Positions 1-9,190 of a stretch of 64,000 nt of DNA are shown piece after piece. The notes below the pieces were generated by a model. That model had not been told where the DNA came from, searched no databases, and saw nothing but the letters and a program-made list of their open reading frames with translations. Location: positions 372,001 through 436,000 of the forward strand of contig NZ_JABACI010000001.1 in assembly GCF_012524205.1 (NCBI RefSeq). Direction: 5' to 3'. Position 1 is the stretch's first letter. Every line of letters starts with the position of its first letter. Both the position numbers and the translations under genes were made by a program. Source of the stretch: Microbacterium salsuginis (lineage in GTDB: Bacteria > Actinomycetota > Actinomycetes > Actinomycetales > Microbacteriaceae).

Positions 1-665
1 CCGACGGCGAGGCTCTGCCCGCGGCACCGATCGGCGTCGACGAGCCCGAAGTGAAGCGCCGCACCGGATCCACCTCGGCCATCGCCCGTGCCGGGGCGAC
101 CCTGTCGCTGCTTCGCCGCCGACCCAAGCCCCTTCCGGCTGCGGAGGCCAACGGAGTGAGCGCAGACACCCTGCCCACCGTGCTGCCGACGCTGCACGGC
201 GGACCGGCTGCGGCACCGCTGCAGCCCATCGTGCTGGGCGACGAGAACCGCATCCGTCAGATCGTCACGAATCTGCTCGGCAACGCCCGCCGGTTCACGG
301 CGGACGACTCGCCGATCGAGCTGCGGGTCGGCGTCGATCACACCTCCCGCATGGGATGGGTCGAAGTCGTCGACCACGGCGAGGGCGTGCCCGATCAGAT
401 CAAGGAGAAGATCTTCCAGCGCTTCTGGCGGGCCGACACATCACGCACGCGAGAGACCGGCGGATCCGGGCTCGGCCTGTCGATCGTCGCGTCCATCGTG
501 GAAGCGCTGCACGGCTCGGTCGACGTCGTCGACACGCCGGGGGGCGGCGCGACCTTCCGCGTGTCGTTCCCCCTGGCCGACCCTCGGGACGCTGCGGAGC
601 ACCTCGACATCCAGACGCAGCCACTCGCCCGTCCCCGGCCCGCAGATCCCGGCATCCCGGACTGA
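1..665 (+). CDS. Sensor histidine kinase, C-terminal part (5' truncated by window edge)
   Basis: The reading frame is open from the window edge (frame position 3), so only the end of the protein is present. It carries the HATPase_c catalytic domain: an N-box (DENRIRQIVTNLLGNARRF), a G1-type DHGEGVP segment, an F-box region (IFQRFWRAD) and a G2 box (GGSGLGLSIV), followed by the terminal GGGATFRVSFPL. This is the ATP-binding half of a two-component sensor kinase that phosphorylates a partner response regulator. The dimerisation domain, sensor region and regulator would lie upstream. About 45 residues after the domain look disordered. The stimulus cannot be inferred. Confidence 0.9.
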   Translation, partial: DGEALPAAPIGVDEPEVKRRTGSTSAIARAGATLSLLRRRPKPLPAAEANGVSADTLPTVLPTLHGGPAAAPLQPIVLGDENRIRQIVTNLLGNARRFTADDSPIELRVGVDHTSRMGWVEVVDHGEGVPDQIKEKIFQRFWRADTSRTRETGGSGLGLSIVASIVEALHGSVDVVDTPGGGATFRVSFPLADPRDAAEHLDIQTQPLARPRPADPGIPD

Positions 666-802
666 GACCGGCTCCTCCCCAAGCACCCGCTCCGCGGGCC
701 TCTCCACAGCTTCGCCGCACCGGCGACGATGCGCCGCTCGCGGCTCCTAGCGTGGCAGGCGAAGGAGGCGCGGCATCCGTCCCGCCCTTCGAAGGGAGCA
801 TC

Positions 803-1090
803 ATGGCCGTCTTCTCCGTCGACAGCGACGCCGTCCTCGCCGGCACCGCGACCGTGCGCGGCACGATCGAGCGGCTGCAGGCCGAGTCCAACGCGATGAT
901 GGCGCAACTCACCCAGCTGCAGTCGTCGTGGACGGGCTCGGCGTCGATCGCCTTCCACGGCGTCGTCGACCAGTGGCGCGCCACGCAGCGCCAGGTCGAG
1001 GAGTCGCTCACCGGCATCAGCGCCGCACTGGCGGCAGCAGGCCGTCAGTACGCCGACACCGAGCTGTCGACGACGAGCCTCTTCCGCTGA
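803..1090 (+). CDS. WXG100 family (ESAT-6-like) small protein
   Basis: A 95-residue protein, the usual WXG100 length. A central WTG motif (SSWTGSAS) sits in the turn between two predicted amphipathic helices. Family members form helical-hairpin dimers exported by type VII (ESX) secretion. The start is the ATG after a GAAGGGAG ribosome-binding site. No ESX ATPase or partner gene is visible here, so it is an orphan in this window. Its product may travel through a system encoded elsewhere. It faces groEL across a strong hairpin. Confidence 0.85.
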   Translation: MAVFSVDSDAVLAGTATVRGTIERLQAESNAMMAQLTQLQSSWTGSASIAFHGVVDQWRATQRQVEESLTGISAALAAAGRQYADTELSTTSLFR

Positions 1091-1102
1091 CATCGCGCAA
1101 CG

Positions 1103-1136
1103 ACGATGGGCCCCTCCCGAAGGAGGGGCCCATCGT
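1103..1136. terminator. Bidirectional intrinsic terminator
   Basis: A 15-bp perfect stem (acgatgggcccctcc paired with its complement) closes a CGAA tetraloop between two convergent genes, the WXG100 gene and groEL. The stem is very GC-rich and there is little T-tract, which is common in Actinobacteria. Confidence 0.8.
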
Positions 1137-1166
1137 TATGACGCTAGACGCGAGGCGGCTTCTGGA

Positions 1167-2825
<1,659 letters not shown>

Positions 2826-2852
2826 TTAGCACTCCACAATCACGAGTGCTAA
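2826..2852. promoter_or_regulatory. CIRCE operator (HrcA binding site), perfect copy
   Basis: TTAGCACTC, a 9-nt spacer, then GAGTGCTAA: an exact match to the CIRCE consensus, 37 bp upstream of the groEL start. HrcA is the known binder of this element. Confidence 0.97.
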
Positions 2853-2858
2853 ATCATT

Positions 2859-2885
2859 CTGGCACTCGCACCTATCGAGTGCAAG
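2859..2885. promoter_or_regulatory. Second, degenerate CIRCE element
   Basis: CTGGCACTC, a 9-nt spacer, then GAGTGCAAG. Each arm has two mismatches to CIRCE, and the spacer length is conserved. It starts 33 bp from the first copy, about three helical turns, so HrcA dimers on both would be near the same DNA face. Confidence 0.75.
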
Positions 2886-2911
2886 CTGCCGGACCGGTTC
2901 CGAAACGCGAA

Positions 2912-2941
2912 GAAACGGGATGCCTCGCGGCATCCCGTTTC
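2912..2941 (-). terminator. Intrinsic terminator downstream of the cold-shock gene
   Basis: A 13-bp perfect stem (gaaacgggatgcc and complement) with a 4-nt loop lies just after the cold-shock gene stop and upstream of the groEL promoter region. Confidence 0.8.
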
Positions 2942-2963
2942 GTGTGATCGAGGCTGGGCGGGG

Positions 2964-3167
2964 TCAGGCGACGACGCGGACCGCCTCGGCCTGGGGGCCC
3001 TTCTGACCGCTGCCGACGGTGAACTCGACCGTCTGACCCTCTTCGAGGACGCGGAATCCGGTCATGTCGATGTTCGAGTAGTGGACGAAGACGTCCTGGC
3101 CGTCGGCGACGGTGATGAAGCCGAATCCCTTCTCGGCGTTGAACCATTTGACGGTGCCCTGGGTCAT
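2964..3167 (-). CDS. cspA: Cold-shock domain protein (CspA family)
   Basis: A 67-residue CSD OB-fold protein. The RNP1 motif (KGFGFI) and RNP2-like motif (VFVHYSNI) bind single-stranded nucleic acid. The start was set at the ATG giving [10 protein letters not shown], preceded by AGGAGA at good spacing; a longer in-frame form starting at 3212 lacks support. It probably acts as an RNA chaperone. It is monocistronic, with its own terminator. Confidence 0.95.
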   Translation of the reverse strand: MTQGTVKWFNAEKGFGFITVADGQDVFVHYSNIDMTGFRVLEEGQTVEFTVGSGQKGPQAEAVRVVA

Positions 3168-3316
3168 GCGAAATCTCCTGTTGCCGGCGGTACTGGGCTT
3201 CATCGTATGCATCCACGACAGCGCCGCCGCCCCGGATCGTCACTTGTTGACATGAGCGAACGCAACTGTTTACCGGCTCGAAACACACTCCGCCATGAGT
3301 GGCGCAGGCGAGGGGC

Positions 3317-3883
3317 TCAGGGGGTAGGCGTGGGCGCGCCGGCCGCGGTGCGGTCCAGGCCGATGACCACCGTGAGCTGCTTCATCGCGGGGTCGGCCGG
3401 CGGGTAGGCATCGCTCTGCTCGATGTTGGCCCCGCCGATGACATCGGCCAGTCCCGCGGCCGCGGCCTCGTCCTCGGGGTTGACGTAGAAGACGGTGGTC
3501 TCGGGGAAGTCCTCCGATCCCGCGCCGCCTGCCAGGACGTCGCCATCGGCCCATCCGGCGGTGACGATCACGTCCTTCATCTGCGTCGCGAGGCCCTGCT
3601 CGGGCGTCGCGTTGAGGATCTGCACCTTGTAGCTGACGTCGACGACCGGCGTGACCTCGGGCTCGGGCTGGACCGTCGGCGTCGGCTCGGGGAAGAGCTC
3701 GATGCGACCCGAGGCCAGCAGCGTGCCGAAGATCCCGACCGCGATGAGCACGACGGTCGCCAGTGCGGCCCAGAGCAGCACGACCCATCCGCGCATGCGA
3801 GGATTCTCGGCTCGATGGGCGCCGACCCGGTCCGTCTCGGGAAGATCGTCGAAGCGATCCCGGGGGAAGGTCGATCTCGGCAC
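3317..3883 (-). CDS. Membrane-anchored LytR_C domain protein
   Basis: A 188-residue protein: a short cytoplasmic N-terminus, one membrane segment at about residues 31-56 (GWVVLLWAALATVVLIAVGI), a Pro/Thr-rich linker, and a LytR C-terminal domain (VQILNATPEQGLA to VVIGLD). It lacks the LytR-CpsA-Psr catalytic domain. The pair LytR_C plus DUF3263 matches the M. tuberculosis neighbours Rv0431 (VirR) and Rv0430, which are also near groEL2. A cell-envelope role is inferred from that synteny. Confidence 0.85.
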   Translation of the reverse strand: MPRSTFPRDRFDDLPETDRVGAHRAENPRMRGWVVLLWAALATVVLIAVGIFGTLLASGRIELFPEPTPTVQPEPEVTPVVDVSYKVQILNATPEQGLATQMKDVIVTAGWADGDVLAGGAGSEDFPETTVFYVNPEDEAAAAGLADVIGGANIEQSDAYPPADPAMKQLTVVIGLDRTAAGAPTPTP

Positions 3884-3932
3884 CCGTCGATGCTACCCGC
3901 CGAACCGGTGAGGACCGTGCGCGACGGTCCGT

Positions 3933-4181
3933 TCAGCGCATGTCGGCTGCGCGCCCGATGTGCGCGGCCGTGCGCGCGTCGCGCAGTCTGCGCAGCCGCT
4001 TGACGAGCATCGGGTCATGCTCCTGCGCCTCGGCCGTGTCGATCAGGCGGCCCAGGAGCTGGTAATAGCGTGCCGGTGAGAGACCGAGCTCCGCCCGGAT
4101 CGCCTCTTCCTTCGCACCCGCATGACGGCGCCATTCGGCCTCGAAGTCGAGGATGGCGCGATCGCGATCGGTCAGGGGCAC
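3933..4181 (-). CDS. DUF3263 family small protein
   Basis: An 82-residue, highly charged protein with a predicted helix-turn-helix-like fold. The family signature is DFEAEWRRHAGAKEEAIR followed by LGLSPARYYQLL. It lies directly upstream of the LytR_C gene, as Rv0430 lies beside Rv0431. It starts with GTG. The function is unknown. A shorter, clearly related copy occurs inside the prophage at 8948-9145. Confidence 0.85.
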   Translation of the reverse strand: MPLTDRDRAILDFEAEWRRHAGAKEEAIRAELGLSPARYYQLLGRLIDTAEAQEHDPMLVKRLRRLRDARTAAHIGRAADMR

Positions 4182-4190
4182 GCTGCCACG

Positions 4191-5231
4191 CTAGCCCGCG
4201 GCATCCGTTCCTCCTGCGCGCCACTCCACGAAAGCGCCGAGAGGGTCCACCGCCGCGAGCGGCGCGCCGTCGCGACCGAGCACGAACCCGCCCCATGTCG
4301 CAGAATCCACCGGCGGTCGCCACGCGTCGTGCAGTCCCGGCGGGTCGATCGAGATCCAGACGGCGCCCATCGCCCGTACCGCCGCGATCAGCCGGTCGCG
4401 ACCTGCCCGCGGGATGTGCGGCAGCACGCCGGGTGTCGTGACGACCAGTGTGGCGTCGCCGGGCGCATCGGCCGCGAGCGCGGCGAGCGCAGCGGGTTCG
4501 GTCGCATCGGCGGCGACGAGCCGTGGCGGATCCGCGGCGGCGATGTCGAGCGCGGCGCGGATCCGATCGACGCGACCCTGCTCCCCCGGCCAGACGAGAC
4601 TCGTGAGGAATCGCCGATCGTCGACCGCGGCGGCGTCGAGAGGAGCCACGTCGATCCCGGCGCGCCAGACCACGTGCGGCATGTGCAACGGGGGTGTGCC
4701 GGCGAAGTCGCATTCGAGCACGACCGGTGCCGGCCCGTCATGCGGGTCGAGACTGACGACGCGCCCCGATCCGCGGTCACGGTAGCGGTACGAGTAGCGG
4801 TCGGGATACAGGCAGAGCCCCGCACTCGCACCGATCTCGAGCAGCGCGACCGGTCCCTCGACGCCGGCGAGAACCGGCAGCAGGGCGGCGCAGCGCTGCG
4901 GCTCGTTCGTCTGAAGTCGGCGGCGGGATGCCTCGGCCACCAGCTCGTCGGCATGCGCGGCGACCCACTGCGCCCACGCCGGGTAGCTCCGTTCGGGCGC
5001 ACCCAGCATGCGGCTCACCGCGAAGACGAGCGGAGGCTGGCGACTCGTGGCCGGGACCCTTGCCAGGATGGCGGCAGCGTCGGAGTCGGCGGCGACGCCG
5101 GCCGCCCACTCGGCGTACAGCTCCGAGCGCCCGGGAGCCTCATCCCGGGCGAACCGGGCGTACCGCTCCATGACCGCAGCCGTGACCGCAGCGGACTCGG
5201 CTGCGGCGGCGGCTGCGGCATCCGTTCCCAC
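4191..5231 (-). CDS. DUF2332 family protein
   Basis: A 346-residue protein whose length and motifs (ALLEIGASAGLCLYPD, ECDFAG, TLVVTTPGVL) fit DUF2332, a family with a Rossmann or methyltransferase-like core of unknown activity. The start is GTG at 5231, with AGAGGA about 8 nt upstream; longer frames run into the divergent msrB leader. An Ala-rich stretch follows the start. The motif near residue 145 resembles an SAM-binding loop, so a methyltransferase is possible but unproven. Confidence 0.75.
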   Translation of the reverse strand: MGTDAAAAAAAESAAVTAAVMERYARFARDEAPGRSELYAEWAAGVAADSDAAAILARVPATSRQPPLVFAVSRMLGAPERSYPAWAQWVAAHADELVAEASRRRLQTNEPQRCAALLPVLAGVEGPVALLEIGASAGLCLYPDRYSYRYRDRGSGRVVSLDPHDGPAPVVLECDFAGTPPLHMPHVVWRAGIDVAPLDAAAVDDRRFLTSLVWPGEQGRVDRIRAALDIAAADPPRLVAADATEPAALAALAADAPGDATLVVTTPGVLPHIPRAGRDRLIAAVRAMGAVWISIDPPGLHDAWRPPVDSATWGGFVLGRDGAPLAAVDPLGAFVEWRAGGTDAAG

Positions 5232-5341
5232 GCAGTCATCCTCTCTCACGGCCGGCTTCGCGGCGAACGCCCAGTCGCGACGGAGCGAGCCCGTCGCGGC
5301 TGAGGTTGAATGGAAGCATCCGGATGCACCGAGGAGGGCCC

Positions 5342-5749
5342 ATGACGTACGCCGTCGACAAGAGCGATGAGCAGTGGCGCAGCGAACTGACGCCCGAGCA
5401 GTACGCGGTGCTGCGAGAGGCGGGCACCGAGCGCCCATGGACGGGCGAGCTGCTCGATGAGGAACGCGCCGGCCTGTACACCTGCGCGGCGTGCGGCGCC
5501 GAACTGTTCCGCAGCGGCACGAAGTTCGACTCGCACTGCGGGTGGCCGAGCTTCTACGAGTCGATCCGGCCCGAGGCGGTAGAGCTCATCGAAGACAACA
5601 GCCACGGCATGGTGCGCACCGAGGTGCGGTGCGCGAACTGCGGCTCGCATCTGGGCCACGTGTTCCCGGACGGGTTCGGCACGCCGACCGGCGACCGGTA
5701 CTGCATGAACTCGATCTCGCTCAACTTCTCCCCCGGCGCCGCGGAGTGA
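5342..5749 (+). CDS. msrB: Peptide-methionine (R)-S-oxide reductase MsrB
   Basis: A 135-residue enzyme that reduces methionine-R-sulfoxide in proteins. The two zinc-binding CxxC pairs (TCAACG, RCANCG), the substrate motif CGWPSF and the catalytic cysteine in RYCMNS near the C-terminus are all present. The start ATG follows GAGGAGGG. It shares the divergent region with the DUF2332 gene and overlaps the next gene by GTGA, indicating translational coupling to the nitroreductase. Confidence 0.96.
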   Translation: MTYAVDKSDEQWRSELTPEQYAVLREAGTERPWTGELLDEERAGLYTCAACGAELFRSGTKFDSHCGWPSFYESIRPEAVELIEDNSHGMVRTEVRCANCGSHLGHVFPDGFGTPTGDRYCMNSISLNFSPGAAE

Positions 5750-6357
5750 CCGCCCCGTCGCCCCATCCGGGCTCCTCGGAGCCGTCGAACGGAGTCTCCG
5801 TGCGGGTTGCCCCCGCGCTCGAGGCGATGAGAGCGCGGCGCTCGTGGTCGAAGGTCACCGACGACGCACCCACCCACGCGGAGCTGCTGCGGCTCGTCTC
5901 GGTGGCCGGACGCGTCGCCGATCACTCGTCGCTGCAGCCCTGGCGCCTGATCGAGCTGCGCGGCACCGACCGCGAGCGGCTCGGCCGAGCGATCAGCAAG
6001 GCTGAGGGCGACAAGGGATCCTCGACCAAGCCGTTGCGCGCCCCTCTCCTGATCGCCATCGTCGCGAGCTACCGCAAGAGCGACAAGGTGCCGCGCTGGG
6101 AGCAGGAGGCCGTGGCCTCAGGCGTCGCACACGCACTGAGCCTGCTGCTGGACGAAGCCGGATGGGGCGTCATCTGGCGCACCGGCCACTACACCCGGTC
6201 CAAGGCCGTCGCGAAGGCGCACGGCCTGAAGAAGGACGAGGAGCTGCTGGGGTGGCTGTACGTGGGCGGCAAGCCCCCACGCAGCGGGGCGGGGCGACGC
6301 AAAGCCGTCGACGCCCGCAAACTGCTGACGCGGATGCCGAAACCCGCGAAGGACTGA
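5746..6357 (+). CDS. Nitroreductase family protein (YdjA-like)
   Basis: A 203-residue FMN-dependent nitroreductase-fold protein. The N-terminal RARRSWSKVTDD motif contacts FMN phosphate in the family; HSSLQPWRLIEL and the late LLGWLYVGG also match. The GTG start overlaps the msrB stop (GTGA), so the two are cotranslated. A redox role alongside MsrB is plausible, but the substrate is unknown. Confidence 0.85.
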   Translation: MTAPSPHPGSSEPSNGVSVRVAPALEAMRARRSWSKVTDDAPTHAELLRLVSVAGRVADHSSLQPWRLIELRGTDRERLGRAISKAEGDKGSSTKPLRAPLLIAIVASYRKSDKVPRWEQEAVASGVAHALSLLLDEAGWGVIWRTGHYTRSKAVAKAHGLKKDEELLGWLYVGGKPPRSGAGRRKAVDARKLLTRMPKPAKD

Positions 6358-6360
6358 GGC

Positions 6361-7317
6361 TCAGGGCCTGCGCCACCGCCGCCACGGAACGGCGGCGACC
6401 ACGACCGAAACGAGAGCCACGACGACCATCGCGAGCGCCTGCATGAGACCGGGACCCGCCGGAGCGGGCCAGACGACGTCGAGGACCAGCGAGGTCACGA
6501 GCTGCCCGACGACGGTGCCGAGTCCCAGCAGCAGCACGCCGGTGTGCTGCACCACGACCGCGCCCACCGCGATGTAGACCACGCCGATGACGCCGCCGGC
6601 GTACAGCCACGGGTCGGCCGGGAACGGGGCCGGTGGCCCGGTCACTGCGACGTGCACGACTGTCCCCAGTGCCAGCAGCAACGTGCCGCCGGTGAAGTTC
6701 ACGAGCGTCGCGATGAGCGGCGTGCCGACGCGCTGCCGCAGGCGCCCGTTCGTCGCCTGCTGCCACGCGATGCCGGCGCCGGCGAGCACGGGCAGCAGTG
6801 CCATCCAGATCGGGATGCCGGCCAGTCCGTCGCCGGCCAGCGCGATGCTGACCGCGATCAGCGCCAGCGCACCGCCGACGAGCCGCGGCACCGTCACCGC
6901 CACCACGCCGGCCGGGCCGAATCCGGCGCGGTCCAGCAGCAGCCCGCTGACGGTCTGCCCCGCCACCACTCCGACGGTGAACAGCGAGACGCCGATGATG
7001 CCCACCGCGAGACCCTGTGTCGCGACCGTGAGGGCCCCGGCCGCGCCGCCTGCCAGCATCCACCAGGGAATGCCGCGGGTGCGCACGCCTGCGATCAGTC
7101 TGCCGAATCCGGCCCTGCCCGACGGCAGCAGGCCCGACAGCGCGATCAGCACCACCAACCCGGACCCGAACGACACCAGCGCCGCCACGAAGCCGTCTTC
7201 GAGCCGCACCCCGAGCTGACCGTTGATGCGCGCCTGGACCGCCGTCATGACGCCGATGCCCGCGGCTGCGGCCAGCGCCAGCCAGGCGGGCATTCGGCGA
7301 GCGGTCACTCGTCCCAT
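6361..7317 (-). CDS. DMT-type transporter with two DUF606 (YdcZ) repeats
   Basis: A 318-residue integral membrane protein with about ten hydrophobic segments. Two homologous halves each start with a similar pattern (GVMTAVQARINGQLGVRLEDGF at about 22 and GIAWQQATNGRLRQRVG at about 185), which marks an internally duplicated DUF606 protein. Single-repeat YdcZ proteins usually work as pairs; here the pair is fused. The substrate is unknown. The stop lies 4 nt from the convergent nitroreductase stop. Confidence 0.85.
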   Translation of the reverse strand: MGRVTARRMPAWLALAAAAGIGVMTAVQARINGQLGVRLEDGFVAALVSFGSGLVVLIALSGLLPSGRAGFGRLIAGVRTRGIPWWMLAGGAAGALTVATQGLAVGIIGVSLFTVGVVAGQTVSGLLLDRAGFGPAGVVAVTVPRLVGGALALIAVSIALAGDGLAGIPIWMALLPVLAGAGIAWQQATNGRLRQRVGTPLIATLVNFTGGTLLLALGTVVHVAVTGPPAPFPADPWLYAGGVIGVVYIAVGAVVVQHTGVLLLGLGTVVGQLVTSLVLDVVWPAPAGPGLMQALAMVVVALVSVVVAAVPWRRWRRP

Positions 7318-7371
7318 CTTGCCCGCCTCCCTCGGCTCGGGCGAACCCGTGTGCCCCGGTTACGCTGGAGC

Positions 7372-8037
7372 GTGGCCCTCTCCGCTCGCACACGCACGCT
7401 GCTCACCTGGCTGCCGGCCGCGGTGCTGGTGCTGATCATCGGCGGCGTGGTCCTGGCATCCCTCGCCATCCAGGGCTCGTGGTGGACCGAGGAGCATCCC
7501 GCGGCGTCCGAGGACCAGAAGGCGTCGGACGGATCGAGCATGCTCACCGACGCGGGCTTCGACTACGTCAACGTCGAGGGGGTCGTGCGCGTGCGGGTCG
7601 GTGACGGCGGCCTGTCGGCGACCGAGCTGGGGCTTGCCGCCGACGGCGAGAAGTCGGCGGAGTTCCGTCGTCCGGTACGGGCGATCGTGGCGGCGGGCGA
7701 AGAGGTGCACATCCTGGACGACATCGCGGCGCTCAGCGCGAGCTCGCAGGGCGATCGCCTGGTCGCGGTGACGCTGACTCCCGATGTGGTGCGCGGCTGG
7801 GCCGGAGCAGTCGGCTACCTGCGGGCGCTCGGTGCCGAGTTCGGGTGGGATGCCGCCCAGCTGGACTCGCTCGAGGAGGACCTCGCCGAGTTCAACCGGT
7901 CCGGCGAGGGCGAGACCTTCACGGCGACGATCGGTCCGTCCTCGGGCGGCGCGGCCATCGCCTCTGCAACCCTCGAATTCGATCGGGCGACGGGCGCGAC
8001 GCCCCTCACGATCACGTTCGAGCCCGCGCCGGAGTGA
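7372..8037 (+). CDS. Membrane-anchored hypothetical protein
   Basis: A 221-residue protein with one N-terminal membrane segment (residues 9-32, LLTWLPAAVLVLIIGGVVLA) and an extracytoplasmic domain of about 185 residues. It belongs to no family I recognise. The start is GTG at 7372; an upstream in-frame GTG at 7351 is also possible because neither has a strong SD. It is the last host gene before the attachment-site repeats. Confidence 0.7.
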   Translation: MALSARTRTLLTWLPAAVLVLIIGGVVLASLAIQGSWWTEEHPAASEDQKASDGSSMLTDAGFDYVNVEGVVRVRVGDGGLSATELGLAADGEKSAEFRRPVRAIVAAGEEVHILDDIAALSASSQGDRLVAVTLTPDVVRGWAGAVGYLRALGAEFGWDAAQLDSLEEDLAEFNRSGEGETFTATIGPSSGGAAIASATLEFDRATGATPLTITFEPAPE

Positions 8038-8070
8038 ACTGGCCGGCCGGCGCCTGGCTGGAGCTGATCC

Positions 8071-8241
8071 TGCGTTGTGCCGGCTACAGGACTTGAACCT
8101 GCCAACCCCCGTGTGACAAGTTCGGGTCGACGCCCTGCGTTGTGCCGGCTACAGGACTTGAACCTGCCAACCCCCGTGTGACAAGTTCGGGTCGACGCCG
8201 TGCGTTGTGCCGGCTACAGGACTTGAACCTGCAACCCCCGT
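8071..8241. repeat. Tandem tRNA-Thr 3'-segment repeats at the left prophage end
   Basis: Two 65-bp units (8071-8135 and 8136-8200) differ only at their last base. A third, partial unit begins at 8201. Each contains the reverse complement of the tRNA-Thr 3' half (acceptor 3' strand, T arm and, in units 1-2, a degenerate anticodon arm that still reads TGT). Units 1-2 have an extra C in CCTGCCAACC where the intact tRNA has CCTGCAACC; the third matches the tRNA. The array looks like remnants of repeated integration or excision at this tRNA. Confidence 0.85.
8207..8241. other. attL: attL core (35 bp)
   Basis: A perfect 35-bp match to 52115-52149, covering the 3' end of tRNA-Thr on the minus strand. 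Identity stops right after the final T on one side and before the GTGCC on the other. This pair of direct repeats defines the prophage ends. Confidence 0.85.
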
Positions 8242-8372
8242 TTTCGGGATGCCGCTGCCCATCACTTCCCTATCGTGCCCGTGATCAGGCCTTATCGACT
8301 CGTCGAGGCGCTATCGAGTGCCCACCAGTTCCCGGCGTGTCCCGCCAAAAACAGCGAGTAAACCGCGGATAC

Positions 8373-8627
8373 CTACCGGGTTCCTCGGCGCGCTTGAGCG
8401 CCGGCCACCACAGCTGCGACGTCGAGTCCCAGCGCATCGCAGAGCGCGTCGAGCTTGTCGATGTCGGGGACCCGAGTGCCGCGTAGATACTTCGACACCT
8501 GCGACTGTGAGATGCCGGCCGCTGCGCCGAGTTGGCCTTGGGTGAGACCTGACTCAAGCCAGGCGTCGTCGAGGATCTTGGCGACGAGCTGAGAGAGCTC
8601 GGCCGTCTGGCTACCCCCGGCTGGCAC
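8373..8627 (-). CDS. XRE-family helix-turn-helix regulator
   Basis: An 84-residue protein with a Cro/C1-type HTH (residues about 24-80: SGLTQGQLGAAAGISQSQVS then YLRGTRVPDIDKL). It starts with GTG and has a weak SD. It is the first gene inside attL and faces left. An 18-bp perfect palindrome 50 bp upstream is a likely operator. It is separate from the main repressor at 38.5 kb, so the cargo arm may have its own control. Confidence 0.75.
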   Translation of the reverse strand: MPAGGSQTAELSQLVAKILDDAWLESGLTQGQLGAAAGISQSQVSKYLRGTRVPDIDKLDALCDALGLDVAAVVAGAQARRGTR

Positions 8628-8676
8628 GGTGCCGAAGGTATCGTTCCCGTCTCGGTTCGATCCCTCGACGCTCGGC

Positions 8677-8694
8677 CTAGTTCATTTGAACTAG
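8677..8694. promoter_or_regulatory. Perfect 18-bp palindrome, probable operator
   Basis: CTAGTTCATTTGAACTAG is a perfect inverted repeat (8+2+8) in the gap between the leftward XRE gene (start 8627) and the rightward small gene at 8771. It is AT-rich against a GC-rich background, which fits a regulator site within a promoter. Confidence 0.6.
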
Positions 8695-8770
8695 CATCCT
8701 CCAAGGAAAGCGCGATCCGACACGCGGAGCTGGGGGCGCTCAAGCAAATGAGTCGGGGGACTCGATCACA

Positions 8771-9013
8771 GTGCGCATCATCATCAACCAGGCCGTGCTC
8801 GACAAGCACCACGAGCAGCACGGCATTCTCCGGCTTACGGCACCGGCGGTCGACCGTGCCCATCCGACGATCGCGCACCTCGCCGCGCTCGCCGTGCGGC
8901 TCGGCCTTCCGCTCTCCCAGATCGCGACCGTCGAGCCGCTGCCGGCGTCACGCGGCGATACGGCGGATGATCCGGTGAGCGGTGAACGGGTCGTGGGCCT
9001 GGCCCTCGTGTGA
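8771..9013 (+). CDS. Small HTH-remnant-like protein, uncertain
   Basis: An 80-residue frame starting at GTG. Residues 1-60 (HPTIAHLAALAVRLGLPLSQIA) resemble the C-terminal half of an XRE domain. The last 22 residues overlap the oppositely oriented DUF3263 gene and look unlike protein. It may be a truncated regulator or a frame-shifted end. No clear SD is seen. Confidence 0.4.
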   Translation: MRIIINQAVLDKHHEQHGILRLTAPAVDRAHPTIAHLAALAVRLGLPLSQIATVEPLPASRGDTADDPVSGERVVGLALV

Positions 9014-9145
9014 CGCTGCAGCGCGCGCGAGCAGCTGGTAGTACCTCGCAGGCTTCAGGCCGAGATCGCGGATGATCGCCACTTCCTTGGCGCCGGTGTG
9101 GCGTGGGTGGGCGCGTTCAAAGTCGAGCAGTGCGTCGGGTCGCAT
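8948..9145 (-). CDS. DUF3263 family small protein, prophage copy
   Basis: A 65-residue protein with the family core (FERAHPRHTGAKEVAI, then LGLKPARYYQLLARA, then HDPFTAHRIIRRI). It is clearly related to the host gene at 3933-4181 but shorter at both ends. It lies about 700 bp inside attL. It could be captured host DNA or phage-borne cargo. The function is unknown. Confidence 0.7.
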   Translation of the reverse strand: MRPDALLDFERAHPRHTGAKEVAIIRDLGLKPARYYQLLARAAASHEGQAHDPFTAHRIIRRIAA

Positions 9146-9190
9146 CGAGAGACGATCCTGCTGGACGCCTCCGACATCGGCGCAGAAGGT

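Noticed and set aside
8071-8200. A second tRNA-Thr gene at the left end
   Set aside because: The units lack the 5' acceptor strand and D arm, and have an inserted base in the T-arm side, so no complete tRNA can form.
8071-8241. CRISPR-like tandem repeats
   Set aside because: Only about 2.6 units, no unique spacers, and the unit is a tRNA fragment; no cas genes are present. The Cas4-like protein at 43325 is a phage nuclease.
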